Assembly (NCBI GenBank): GCA_937873035.1
Contig: CALMVA010000031.1
Location: 1 to 47,598 of the forward strand
Reading direction: 5' to 3'
DNA length: 47,598 bases
Source: an uncultured Sphingomonadaceae bacterium
GTDB taxonomy: Bacteria; Pseudomonadota; Alphaproteobacteria; Sphingomonadales; Sphingomonadaceae
Of this stretch, positions 16,263 to 23,925 are shown one piece after another. Position 1 is the first letter of the stretch; every line of letters starts with the position of its first letter. Below the pieces are notes generated by a model. That model worked only from the letters and a program-made list of their open reading frames with translations. It had not been told where the DNA came from and did no database searches. The translations under genes and the position numbers were made by a program.

Positions 16263-18332
16263 ATGACACAGCCCGCCATCGCTTTCCGTTCGCCCGCTTT
16301 CTTCCGCCTTGCCTCAGCGTCGGTCATTGCGCTGCTGGCCGCCGGTCCGGCTTTTGCCGAAGCATCCGATGAGGCGATTATTGTCACGGGCCGTGCCTTG
16401 CCCGCTTCGGTGGGCGAGGCGGCTTATGATGTGGCGGTGGTGGATCGCGCGCGCATCGTGGCCACAGCATCGGGCCGGATTGAAGACGTGCTGCGCGACG
16501 TGGCGGGGCTCACCCAGTTTCGCCGCAGCGACGCACGCTCCGCCAATGCGACGAGCCAGGGCGCAACGCTGCGTGGCCTTGGCGGCAATGCCTCAAGCCG
16601 CGCGCTGCTCGTGCTCGATGGCGTGCCGCAGAGCGACCCCTTTGGCGGCTGGGTGACATGGCCCGCCTTTGCGCCCGAACGCCTAGAGCAGGTGCGTATC
16701 ACGCGCGGCGGCGGCTCTGGAGCCTATGGCGCTGGCGCGCTGGCGGGCACGATCGAGATGGACAGCATCGGCACGGGTGAGGGGCTTTCGGGCAGCCTGG
16801 CCTATGGCAGCCGCGCCTCGGTGGAGGGCAATGCCATGCTTGCGGGCCAGTTGGGCAGCGGCTTTGGCTTTGTCTCCGCCAGCTATGCGCGCGGCGATGG
16901 TTTTATTCCCATTATGGCAGCGCAACGTGGCCCGGCAGATATTGCGGCACCCTATAAGCAGGCGACGATTGCGGCGCGCGGCGTTGCGCCCATTGGCGAT
17001 CAGACTGAGCTTCAGGTGTCTGTCATGGGCTTTACCGACCGGCGCGAGCGCGGCACGGCGCTCTCGCAAAATGGCGGCGACGGGGCAGATGCAAGCGTGC
17101 GCCTTGTCCATCGCGGCGCATGGGGTGTGCAGGCGCTCGCCTATGTCCAGATGCGCAAGTTCACGAGCCGCGCGGTCTCGGTCGATGCGACGCGCACGAC
17201 AGTCACGCAGTCGGTTGACCAGTTCAACGTGCCGTCCACCGGGCTTGGCGCGCGTGTTGAAGTCCGCCCCCCGCTGGGCGAGGCGGTCGAGCTGCGGCTG
17301 GGCGCGGACTGGCGGCGGACGACCGGCGAGACGAACGAGCTGTTCACCTATGTTTCGGGCCAACCGACGCGCATCCGCGAGGCAGGCGGCCAGAGCGATA
17401 CGACAGGCGCCTTTGCCGAACTCTCCGCCAGGCTTGATGCGCTGACGCTGACGGGTGGCGTGCGGGCGGATCGCTGGTGGCTCAGCAATGGCCGCCTTGT
17501 CGAACGCACGCTGGCAACAGGTGCGCTCATCCGCAACGACATCGCCGCCAATCGCAGCGGCTGGGAGCCGACGGCGCGTGCAGGGCTTGCCTATGCAGCG
17601 GGGCGGGTCACGCTGCGCAGTGCGGTCTATCTCGGCTGGCGGCTGCCCACGCTCAACGAGCTTTATCGCCCATTTCGGGTCGGGGCCGACGCAACCGCCG
17701 CCAACCCCGCGCTCAACCCGGAGCGGATGAGGGGCGCTGAAATCGGCATAGACTGGGCACCTGCCGAGGCGGTGACGCTGCGCGCGACAGCTTTCACCAA
17801 TCGCCTCACCGACGCCATCGGCAACGTCACGCTGGGGCGAGGCCCCGGCACATTCCCCGGTGTCGGCTTTGTTGCGGCGGGCGGGGCGTATCGCCAGCGC
17901 GTCAACATAGATGCCGTGCGCAGCAATGGTGTGGAGCTGGATGCCAATGCCCGGCTGGGCGATTGGCGGCTTTCGGCCAGCTATGCCTATACCGATGCGC
18001 GTGTGAAGGGTGCGGGCGTGGCGGCGGCGCTCAACGGGCTGCGCCCTGCGCAAGTGCCTGCGCACACGGCCAGCGCAACGCTCGGCTGGCGGACGCTTTC
18101 GGCAACGGCGCGTTATGTGTCGGCGCAGTTTGAGGATGATTCCAACACCCGCCGTCTCAAGGGGGCGGTCACGGTTGATGCGGTGGCGGCGCTTCCGATT
18201 TCAGATCGACTTTCGCTGGTGCTGCGGGGCGAAAACCTTGCCGATGCGCGCGTTGAAACCGCGATCAGCGCATCGGGCATTGTCGAGCGCGCCACGCCGC
18301 GCACTTTCTGGATCGGTTTTCGACTGGACTAG
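16263..18332 (+). CDS. TonB-dependent outer membrane receptor
   Basis: A 689-residue outer membrane receptor that takes up a scarce ligand using TonB energy. The signal peptide ends near PAFA, and a TonB-box-like EAIIVTG follows. The plug includes SRALLVLDGVPQSDPFGGW and GAYGAGALAGTIEM, and the barrel ends in TFWIGFRLD with a terminal aromatic strand. I chose ATG 16263 because the upstream 26 codons do not fit a signal peptide. The ligand is unknown: similarity of the plug to BtuB-type receptors does not decide it, and no convincing riboswitch is seen. The gene is followed by a hairpin terminator. Confidence 0.9.
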   Translation: MTQPAIAFRSPAFFRLASASVIALLAAGPAFAEASDEAIIVTGRALPASVGEAAYDVAVVDRARIVATASGRIEDVLRDVAGLTQFRRSDARSANATSQGATLRGLGGNASSRALLVLDGVPQSDPFGGWVTWPAFAPERLEQVRITRGGGSGAYGAGALAGTIEMDSIGTGEGLSGSLAYGSRASVEGNAMLAGQLGSGFGFVSASYARGDGFIPIMAAQRGPADIAAPYKQATIAARGVAPIGDQTELQVSVMGFTDRRERGTALSQNGGDGADASVRLVHRGAWGVQALAYVQMRKFTSRAVSVDATRTTVTQSVDQFNVPSTGLGARVEVRPPLGEAVELRLGADWRRTTGETNELFTYVSGQPTRIREAGGQSDTTGAFAELSARLDALTLTGGVRADRWWLSNGRLVERTLATGALIRNDIAANRSGWEPTARAGLAYAAGRVTLRSAVYLGWRLPTLNELYRPFRVGADATAANPALNPERMRGAEIGIDWAPAEAVTLRATAFTNRLTDAIGNVTLGRGPGTFPGVGFVAAGGAYRQRVNIDAVRSNGVELDANARLGDWRLSASYAYTDARVKGAGVAAALNGLRPAQVPAHTASATLGWRTLSATARYVSAQFEDDSNTRRLKGAVTVDAVAALPISDRLSLVLRGENLADARVETAISASGIVERATPRTFWIGFRLD

Positions 18333-18342
18333 AAAAGGCATG

Positions 18343-18382
18343 AAAAAAGGGCCGGCGGATACATAGCCCACCGACCCTTTTT
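18343..18382 (+). terminator. Rho-independent terminator after the TonB receptor
   Basis: AAAAAGGG (18344-18351) can pair with CCCTTTTT (18375-18382), and inner G/C pairs extend the stem with two mismatches around an AT-containing loop. The T-run is on the plus strand, 12 bases after the receptor stop. The A-run at its other end could allow weak termination from the minus strand too. The stretch 18383-18527 beyond it holds no gene that I can support. Confidence 0.75.
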
Positions 18383-18527
18383 CTCCTCTCCTGCGGAATT
18401 CGTGGGGACGCTCCTGCACCAGAGCGGGCGCTGCGCCAAGCCTGGAGCGGCGCGGCAGATGCCGATTCGTCCGCCGCCGTGGCGTTGCGGCCACAAACTG
18501 TTGGTTCTGCATACAAATATTCCGCGC

Positions 18528-18561
18528 AAAAAGAGGGACCGGCAAGTTGCCTTGCCGGTCC
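18528..18561 (-). terminator. Rho-independent terminator of glnK-amtB
   Basis: A perfect 11-base inverted repeat (GGACCGGCAAG and CTTGCCGGTCC) around a four-base loop is followed on the minus strand by CTC and five Ts. It lies about 150 bases after the amtB stop. It faces the terminator at 18343-18382, so the two convergent operons are insulated. The bases between it and amtB carry a family D repeat. Confidence 0.88.
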
Positions 18562-18663
18562 AGTCAAGTTCGCAGGAGGAACCTGGGGAGGGGAGCTGCC
18601 TTTGGGAGAGGAGGAGAGGTGCAGCCCCCCAAGCTTGTGATCGGGTGCGCGTGGTGCGCGTCC

Positions 18664-18707
18664 GTGATTTCCGAGCCGTTCGGTGTTTCCACCTCACTCG
18701 AAATCAC
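18664..18707. repeat. Palindromic dispersed repeat, family D (copy 1)
   Basis: Arms GTGATTTC (18664-18671) and GAAATCAC (18700-18707) enclose CCGTTCGGTGTTTCCACCTC. The copy at 42841-42890 has the same core in the opposite orientation, with matching but different arms. It abuts the amtB stop codon exactly. Confidence 0.75.
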
Positions 18708-20114
18708 TCAGTAGTTGTAGGCGCGCTCCCCGTGGCTCGACAGGTCGAGGCCTTCGCGTTCGGCGTCGGCATCGGGGCGCAGGCCCATCGTCTTGTCGAG
18801 GATGAAGAAGAGGACGGCAGAGCCGACACCCGACCAGAGGAGCGTCAGGACGACGGCCTTTACCTGCGTCAGGAGCTGCGCGCCCATGTCATAGGTGCCA
18901 ACTGCGGCCGGAAAGACGGTATAGTCCAAGAAGCCCTGCCCGCCGAGTGACGGATCAGCGACGATGGCGGTGCCAATGGCGCCGACGATGCCGCCCACGC
19001 AGTGCACGCCGAACACATCGAGCGTGTCATCATATTTCAGCTTGTTCTTCACCACGGCGACGAAGAAGTAGCAGACCGGCGAGACGATAAGGCCAAGCGC
19101 GATCGAGGTCATCGGTGCTGCAAAGCCCGAAGCCGGGGTGATGGCGACAAGGCCCGCAACCGCACCTGTCACCGCGCCCAGCAGCGACGGACGGCCATGG
19201 TGAACCTGCTCAACGACGACCCAGCTCACAGCGGCGGCGGCGGTGGCGACGAAGGTGTTGATGAAGGCAAGGGCGGCAAGGCCATTGGCTTCAAGGTTGG
19301 AGCCGGCGTTGAAGCCGAACCAGCCGACCCAGAGCAGCGAGGCGCCGATCATCGTCATGGTCAGCGAGTGCGGCGGCGTGGCTTCCTTGCCATAGCCGAT
19401 GCGCTTGCCGATCATGAGGCAGCCGACAAGGCCTGCGATCCCGGCATTGATGTGGACGACGGTGCCACCGGCAAAGTCGAGTGCGCCCATGCCCCAGAGG
19501 AAACCGGCATCGGTTGGTGCGTCCGGCAGGAAGTCCGGTCCAGCCCAATACCAGACCATATGCGCGATCGGGAAATAGACGATGGTGAGCCAGGCCACGA
19601 CGAAGAGCATGAGCGGCGTAAATTTCACGCGTTCTGCAAAGGCCCCCACGATCAGCGCGGGCGTGATGCAGGCAAAGGTCATCTGGAACACGACAAAGGC
19701 GTATTCGGGGATGTACACATTGTTGGAGAAGGTCGCCGCCAGCGTCGTGGCATCGACGCCCTGGAGGAACATCTTGCTCAGCCCGCCGAAAAAGGGCGTG
19801 CCGCTGGTGAAGGCCAGGCTATAGCCCCAGCCCACCCAGATGAGCGCCGCAATCGAGACGATCATGAAGACCTGCATCAACAGGCTCAGCATATTTTTGG
19901 TGCGGACAAGCCCGCCATAAAAGAGCGCGAGCGCCGGAACCGACATCAGCAGCACGAGTGCTGCCGAAATGAGCATCCATGTCGTATCGCCCTTGTTGAC
20001 CATATTGGCCATTTGTTCGGCCGTGGGGGCCTTGATAGGCCCGTCTGCGGCGAAGGCGGGTGAGGTAGCGAGCGCCGCCGCCGTTCCCGCAATCCATGTC
20101 TTGAACTTGGTCAT
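18708..20114 (-). CDS. amtB: Ammonium transporter AmtB
   Basis: A 468-residue inner-membrane ammonium channel. It has an N-terminal signal sequence (about residues 1-22), then eleven hydrophobic segments. The ammonium-transporter signature DFAGGTVVHINAGIAGLVG is present, as are the conserved pore histidines (VHINAG and, later, FGVHCVGG). It lies 17 bases after glnK, the usual glnK-amtB operon in which GlnK blocks AmtB when nitrogen is plentiful. The operon is controlled from the sigma-54 promoter at 20505-20519. The long open frame on the opposite strand is a codon-bias shadow. Confidence 0.97.
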   Translation of the reverse strand: MTKFKTWIAGTAAALATSPAFAADGPIKAPTAEQMANMVNKGDTTWMLISAALVLLMSVPALALFYGGLVRTKNMLSLLMQVFMIVSIAALIWVGWGYSLAFTSGTPFFGGLSKMFLQGVDATTLAATFSNNVYIPEYAFVVFQMTFACITPALIVGAFAERVKFTPLMLFVVAWLTIVYFPIAHMVWYWAGPDFLPDAPTDAGFLWGMGALDFAGGTVVHINAGIAGLVGCLMIGKRIGYGKEATPPHSLTMTMIGASLLWVGWFGFNAGSNLEANGLAALAFINTFVATAAAAVSWVVVEQVHHGRPSLLGAVTGAVAGLVAITPASGFAAPMTSIALGLIVSPVCYFFVAVVKNKLKYDDTLDVFGVHCVGGIVGAIGTAIVADPSLGGQGFLDYTVFPAAVGTYDMGAQLLTQVKAVVLTLLWSGVGSAVLFFILDKTMGLRPDADAEREGLDLSSHGERAYNY

Positions 20115-20131
20115 ATGTCCCCTGCCTGTCG

Positions 20132-20470
20132 TTAGAGTGCGACCGCGCCCGTCTCGCCCGTGCGGATGCGCACCGCGGCTGCGAGATCGAGCATGAAGAT
20201 TTTGCCATCACCGATGGACCCGGTGTTGGCGGCTTGCTGGATGGCTTCGAGCGCGCGGTCGGCAACGGGATCGTCGCACGCGACTTCCACCTTCACTTTC
20301 GGGACCATGTTGGTCGAATATTCAGCTCCGCGATAAATCTCGGTCTGGCCCTTCTGGCGGCCGAAGCCTTTGACTTCGGTGATCGTCATGCCGGACACGC
20401 CCAGCGCCGAAAGCGCCTCGCGGACATCGTCCAGCTTGAACGGTTTGATGATGGCGATGATGAGTTTCAT
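20132..20470 (-). CDS. glnK: PII signal protein GlnK
   Basis: A 112-residue trimeric nitrogen-status sensor that binds ATP, ADP and 2-oxoglutarate. The T-loop contains the uridylylation residue Tyr51 (YRGAEY, residues 46-51). The C-terminal signature TGSIGDGKIFML is conserved. I chose ATG 20470, preceded by AAGGGGG; a longer start ten codons earlier gives no PII homology. Linkage to amtB points to GlnK and not GlnB, although in alphaproteobacteria the two can overlap in role. Confidence 0.96.
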   Translation of the reverse strand: MKLIIAIIKPFKLDDVREALSALGVSGMTITEVKGFGRQKGQTEIYRGAEYSTNMVPKVKVEVACDDPVADRALEAIQQAANTGSIGDGKIFMLDLAAAVRIRTGETGAVAL

Positions 20471-20504
20471 TGGACCCCCTTTGGAAATGGTCGGGGTCAA
20501 CGTC

Positions 20505-20519
20505 GCAAGGGTCGTGCCA
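20505..20519 (-). promoter_or_regulatory. Sigma-54 (-24/-12) promoter for glnK-amtB
   Basis: On the minus strand the sequence TGGCACGACCCTTGC matches the RpoN consensus (TGGCACG-N4-TTGC) at every fixed position, with the GG and GC dinucleotides correctly spaced. It lies 35 bases upstream of the glnK start. Expression is therefore probably activated by NtrC when nitrogen is limiting. A clear NtrC palindrome is not seen, but see the repeated 11-mer nearby. Confidence 0.88.
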
Positions 20520-20521
20520 GT

Positions 20522-20677
20522 TTGTGCAATGCGGTGAATTTGCGCGAATTATCGGTCCCGCAGCTGCTTTTGCGCGCAGTAATGATGCATGAAGTCTGCC
20601 CGATTCAGCAGCAGCATTGCGAATCTGCTCAAATTATAGGCAAAATACCGCATGGCGATTGAAAAATTGTGCAATGC
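20522..20677. other. Duplicated 11-mer upstream of glnK
   Basis: TTGTGCAATGC occurs at 20522-20532 and again at 20667-20677, both upstream of the sigma-54 promoter in the minus-strand sense. The interval is AT-richer than its surroundings. Chance repetition of an 11-mer within 160 bases is unlikely, so these may be activator or NtrC-like half-sites. This is inference. The interval holds no other gene that I can support. Confidence 0.4.
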
Positions 20678-20746
20678 AACATAAATGGCCGTGGTCGGGA
20701 GTCGGTCTTGCCGCTCACCCTCAAACCGCATCAAGTGAGACACACC

Positions 20747-20800
20747 ATGTATATGCTCGCCATTCTGCGCGTGCTGGAAAATCTGTTCGCACGCCGCTGA
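20747..20800 (+). CDS. Possible 17-residue ORF
   Basis: ATG at 20747 opens the frame MYMLAILRVLENLFARR, ending in TGA inside the start of a family A repeat. AAGTGAG lies about ten bases upstream. The peptide is an amphipathic, Leu/Ile-rich helix with a basic end, the composition of small membrane-binding peptides. It lies divergent from glnK. Nothing proves translation, and a 17-codon frame can occur by chance. Confidence 0.25.
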   Translation: MYMLAILRVLENLFARR

Positions 20801-20895
20801 TCTTGTCGGGGCCGGAGGCGGCCAAAGGTCAACGGCTGTCCTTTCCTGTTGCGCAAAGTGGAAGGGCGGGGCTTCGACAAGCTCAGCCCAAACGG
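20796..20895. repeat. Composite dispersed repeat, family A (copy 1)
   Basis: A roughly 100-base element with inverted ends related to CTTGTCGAAG (here CTTGTCGGGG and GCTTCGACAAGCTCAG). The interior CCAAAGGTCAACGG and the following GTCCTTTCCTGTTG are shared with the copy at 29557-29668. No protein is encoded. It looks like a small non-autonomous or REP-type element. Confidence 0.75.
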
Positions 20896-20923
20896 CAGGA
20901 AAGTTGAAGGGCTACATCGCGAC

Positions 20924-20950
20924 GGAGGCCAGCCTGCGCTGGCATGACGG
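20924..20950. repeat. Short palindromic repeat, family C (copy 1)
   Basis: GCCAGC and GCTGGC arms around a short loop, followed by ATGACGG. A second copy lies at 21027-21054 with the same trailing ATGACGG. Confidence 0.65.
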
Positions 20951-20984
20951 GTAGAAAACGGACAACGCATCGCGCCTCTCTTGT

Positions 20985-21012
20985 CGTCACCCCAGCGAAA
21001 GCTGGGGTCTCC
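20985..21012. repeat. Short palindromic repeat, family B (copy 2)
   Basis: CGTCACCCCAGC, a GAAA loop, then GCTGGGGTCTCC. It matches the copy at 2102-2128 except in the loop. It sits between the two family C copies, in a tight cluster. Confidence 0.75.
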
Positions 21013-21026
21013 TTGCCCGATTGCAT

Positions 21027-21054
21027 GAGATGCCAGCCCTTGCTGGCATGACGG
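21027..21054. repeat. Short palindromic repeat, family C (copy 2)
   Basis: GAGATGCCAGC, CCTT, then GCTGGCATGACGG. The arms GCCAGC and GCTGGC are perfect. It lies 15 bases from the stop of the glutamine-synthetase-like gene and may act as a 3' stem-loop. Confidence 0.65.
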
Positions 21055-21069
21055 ATTGTGCGCGTTGCC

Positions 21070-22476
21070 TCAGGCCGTTCTCAGATACCAGGCGTAGTCC
21101 AGATCAGGCACGGCGCCGAAAAAGCGTTCCTGCTCGGTGCGCTTCACGATGCTGAACATCTCGACAAAGCGTTCGCCCAGATAGTCCTTCATCGTGCCGG
21201 ATGCGGCAAAGCGGTCAAGCGCTGCAAACCAGTTGGTCGGCATCGGCGGCGCGCTTGAGGCGGCCTCATAGCCATTGCCGACGACCGGCGCGCCGGGATC
21301 GAGCTTGTGCTCGATGCCGTGGCACATCCCCGCCAGCATCGCCGCCATGGCGAGATAGGGGTTGGCGTCCGCCCCGCCGATGCGATGTTCGACATGGCGT
21401 GTCGCGGGTGCACCCGCCGTTACGCGGAAGCTGACGGTGCGGTTGTTGACGCCCCATGTGGGGGCAACCGGCGCGTAGCTGTTCGCCTTGAAACGGCGGT
21501 AGCTGTTGGCATTGGGCGCAAAGATCAGAAAGGCGTCTCCAATCGTTGCCTGCATCCCGGCAATGGCATGGCGCAACAAGGGCGTGCCTTCAGGGTCTTC
21601 GCTCGCAAAGACGTTCTTGCCCGATGCGTCGAGCATCGAGGCATGGAGGTGCATCCCGTTGCCTGCGCTGTTTTCAAAGGGCTTGGCCATGAAGGTTGCT
21701 TCCATGCCGTGCTTGAGCGCAACCGCTTTTACCAGCCGCTTGTGAAGTATGGCATCGTCGCACGCGGCGAGGGCATCTGCCTTGTGCGCGAGCGTCATTT
21801 CAAACTGGCCGGGCGCATATTCCGAAATCGCGGCTTCAAGCGGCAGGCCCATGGCGTCGGCGCAGGCATAAAGCTCATCGAAGAACGGGCGGAAGTCTTC
21901 CATTTCGGTAAGGCCATAGACCTGAATGTCGTGCGGCGTTTGGCCGGAGGACGGAGAACGCGCGGGCTTGGGCCGTCCATCGCGCCCGCGCCGGGCGTCA
22001 ACCAGATAGAATTCCAGCTCCACCGCAACATCTGGCGTCAGGCCGTGCCCCGCCAGCCGGTCGATCACGCGGCCCAGCACATGGCGTGGATCAAGATCAT
22101 TGGGGCGGCCATCCAGCTCGTAGAAGCCCGTCAGGAACTGGGCTGCCCCCGGCCCTGCCCAGGGGGCAGGCACGAGCGTGCCGGGAATGGGGTGGACGCG
22201 CCGGTCGGCATCACCATCTTCCCACACAAGCCCCGTTTCTTCGGTGTCGCGCCCGGTGATGTCGACGATCACGGTTGAGCCGGGCAGGAAGCGGCCATCC
22301 TTGTAAACACCCATTACTTCATGGGCACGCAGCCGCTTGCCGCGTGGCACACCGCACATATTGGTGAAGATGATGTCGATGGCATCAACCTGCGGATAGG
22401 CCGTAAAAAAGGCTTCGGCTTCGGCAAGCGGCGCAATCTGGTGCGAGGATTGGGGCGCTGATTGGGGCTGGGTCAT
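21070..22476 (-). CDS. Glutamine-synthetase-like ligase (PuuA/GlnT type), second copy
   Basis: A 468-residue member of the glutamine synthetase family. The metal-binding E-x-E is seen in VELEFYL. The ATP-site stretch GMHLHASMLD, the NSYRRF motif and HRIGGADANPYLAMA are conserved. It lacks the NLYDLP-like adenylylation tyrosine region, so it is probably not the central GlnA and more likely a gamma-glutamyl-amine ligase. ATG 22476 has AAGGTGG upstream; a GTG two codons earlier is possible. It is the last gene of the five-gene operon and diverged strongly from the first ligase gene at 25193-26542. Confidence 0.85.
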   Translation of the reverse strand: MTQPQSAPQSSHQIAPLAEAEAFFTAYPQVDAIDIIFTNMCGVPRGKRLRAHEVMGVYKDGRFLPGSTVIVDITGRDTEETGLVWEDGDADRRVHPIPGTLVPAPWAGPGAAQFLTGFYELDGRPNDLDPRHVLGRVIDRLAGHGLTPDVAVELEFYLVDARRGRDGRPKPARSPSSGQTPHDIQVYGLTEMEDFRPFFDELYACADAMGLPLEAAISEYAPGQFEMTLAHKADALAACDDAILHKRLVKAVALKHGMEATFMAKPFENSAGNGMHLHASMLDASGKNVFASEDPEGTPLLRHAIAGMQATIGDAFLIFAPNANSYRRFKANSYAPVAPTWGVNNRTVSFRVTAGAPATRHVEHRIGGADANPYLAMAAMLAGMCHGIEHKLDPGAPVVGNGYEAASSAPPMPTNWFAALDRFAASGTMKDYLGERFVEMFSIVKRTEQERFFGAVPDLDYAWYLRTA

Positions 22477-22533
22477 ACCCACCTTGTGCGAGGATCAGCG
22501 CCCTCGCGTCAAGCGTGACAGATATTTGCCACC

Positions 22534-23880
22534 TCAGGCAAGGAGCGTGGCCGCGACCTCATCGAGATGCGCCACCAGCCGCGTTACCTGCTCGGCGGTG
22601 GTGGCAGGGCTGACGAGCATCATATTGTGGAAGGGGGCAAGCAACGTCCCCCGGTTGACGAGCATCAGGTGGATAAGTCCTTCCAGATCATGGTCCATCG
22701 CCGCACGCGCTTCTGTGCCATTGGCGGGGAGGCGCGGTGCGCAGATAAACTCCACGCGCGCGCCAACGCTGGCGACGCTCCAGGGCAGGCCGTGCCGCTC
22801 GATAATGTCTTCGATCCGCCCGGCAAGCTGCTGGGCAAGCCCGGTCATATGCGCATAGGCGGCAGGCGACATCACATCGTCGAGCATGGCGTGCATCGCG
22901 GCGATGGCGAGGGCGTTGGCCGACAATGTGGTGCCGATGCCCGAATGGCCGGGCGGCAGCGTGGCGCGATGTTCTTCCATCCGCCGTGCGACCGCATCCG
23001 AAAAGCCAAAGGCTGCGCACGGCACACCGCCGCCAATCGACTTGCCGATCACGAACATATCGCCGCCGGGGCCAAAACTGCCTGAATGGCCTGCCGGGCC
23101 AGATGAGATGGTGTGCGTCTCATCCCAGATGAGAAGTGTGCCGGTGCGCGCTGTTACTTCGCGCATCAAGGCGAGATAGCCGGGACGCGGCAGCACCATG
23201 CCGCAATTGGTCATCACGGGTTCTGCCAGCACACAGGCGACATCGCCGCGCTCAAGTGCCGCTTCCAGCGCGCGGCCATCGTTGAACTCGATGGCGATGC
23301 TGTGTTCGCGCACATCCCACACCTGCCCGACAAGACTGCGGCGCGTTTCTGGCACGCCACCCCGCAGATCGACAAACACATCATCGACAGCGCCATGATA
23401 GCAGCCGTTGAATACCAGCACCTTGTCGCGCCCGGTAATGCCGCGCGCCCAACGGATGACGGCGCGATTGGCTTCCGAAGCCGTGGTCGTCAGCTGCCAG
23501 TGCGGGTGGTGGAAGCGTGCCGCCAGCAGCGCGCCAACCTCTGCTGTCTTGTCGCTCGGCAGCATCGTGCTCAGGCCCTGTGCTGCCTGAATGGCAAGCG
23601 CGTGCGACAGGGCCTCTGGGGAGTGGCCGAACATTGCGGCGGTATCACCTAGGCAGAAATCATCGAGCACATGGCCATCAACTGTCGTCAGCTTTGCGCC
23701 ATGCGCATGGGCGGCGGTCAGCGGGAAAGGCGACGGCCAATCGCGCATCCAGTGGAAGGGCACGCCCTGATGCCAGCCAAAGGCGCGGTCCCGCGCGGCC
23801 TCTTCAGACTTGGGGTTTGCCCCGGCGAAGCGAGCCTGCTCACTGGCCCTTAGTTCGGCAATGCGCGCGCGATCAATCAT
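22534..23880 (-). CDS. Class III PLP-dependent aminotransferase
   Basis: A 448-residue aminotransferase of the class III family that includes glutamate-1-semialdehyde mutase and GABA or polyamine transaminases. The PLP features are clear: the conserved Asp in IWDETHTISSGPAG and the Schiff-base Lys in GKSIGGGVPCAAFGF. TASEANRAVIRWAR and YHGAVDD give the cofactor phosphate and ring contacts. In this operon it probably removes an amino group from an amine or from a GABA-like product. The specific substrate cannot be read from sequence. It is not HemL, because the residues around the lysine and the neighbouring genes differ. Confidence 0.85.
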   Translation of the reverse strand: MIDRARIAELRASEQARFAGANPKSEEAARDRAFGWHQGVPFHWMRDWPSPFPLTAAHAHGAKLTTVDGHVLDDFCLGDTAAMFGHSPEALSHALAIQAAQGLSTMLPSDKTAEVGALLAARFHHPHWQLTTTASEANRAVIRWARGITGRDKVLVFNGCYHGAVDDVFVDLRGGVPETRRSLVGQVWDVREHSIAIEFNDGRALEAALERGDVACVLAEPVMTNCGMVLPRPGYLALMREVTARTGTLLIWDETHTISSGPAGHSGSFGPGGDMFVIGKSIGGGVPCAAFGFSDAVARRMEEHRATLPPGHSGIGTTLSANALAIAAMHAMLDDVMSPAAYAHMTGLAQQLAGRIEDIIERHGLPWSVASVGARVEFICAPRLPANGTEARAAMDHDLEGLIHLMLVNRGTLLAPFHNMMLVSPATTAEQVTRLVAHLDEVAATLLA

Positions 23881-23925
23881 GGCGTTCTTCCGTTATTTGA
23901 TATGTTCACGACCGCGCGGCGAAAA

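Noticed and set aside
19002..20063. A 353-codon open frame antisense to amtB
   Set aside because: It is a codon-bias shadow of amtB, rich in His and Arg, with no membrane or catalytic pattern.
20549..20743. A 64-codon open frame on the minus strand upstream of glnK
   Set aside because: It lies in the AT-richer promoter region with no ribosome site, and its composition does not fit a protein of this genome.
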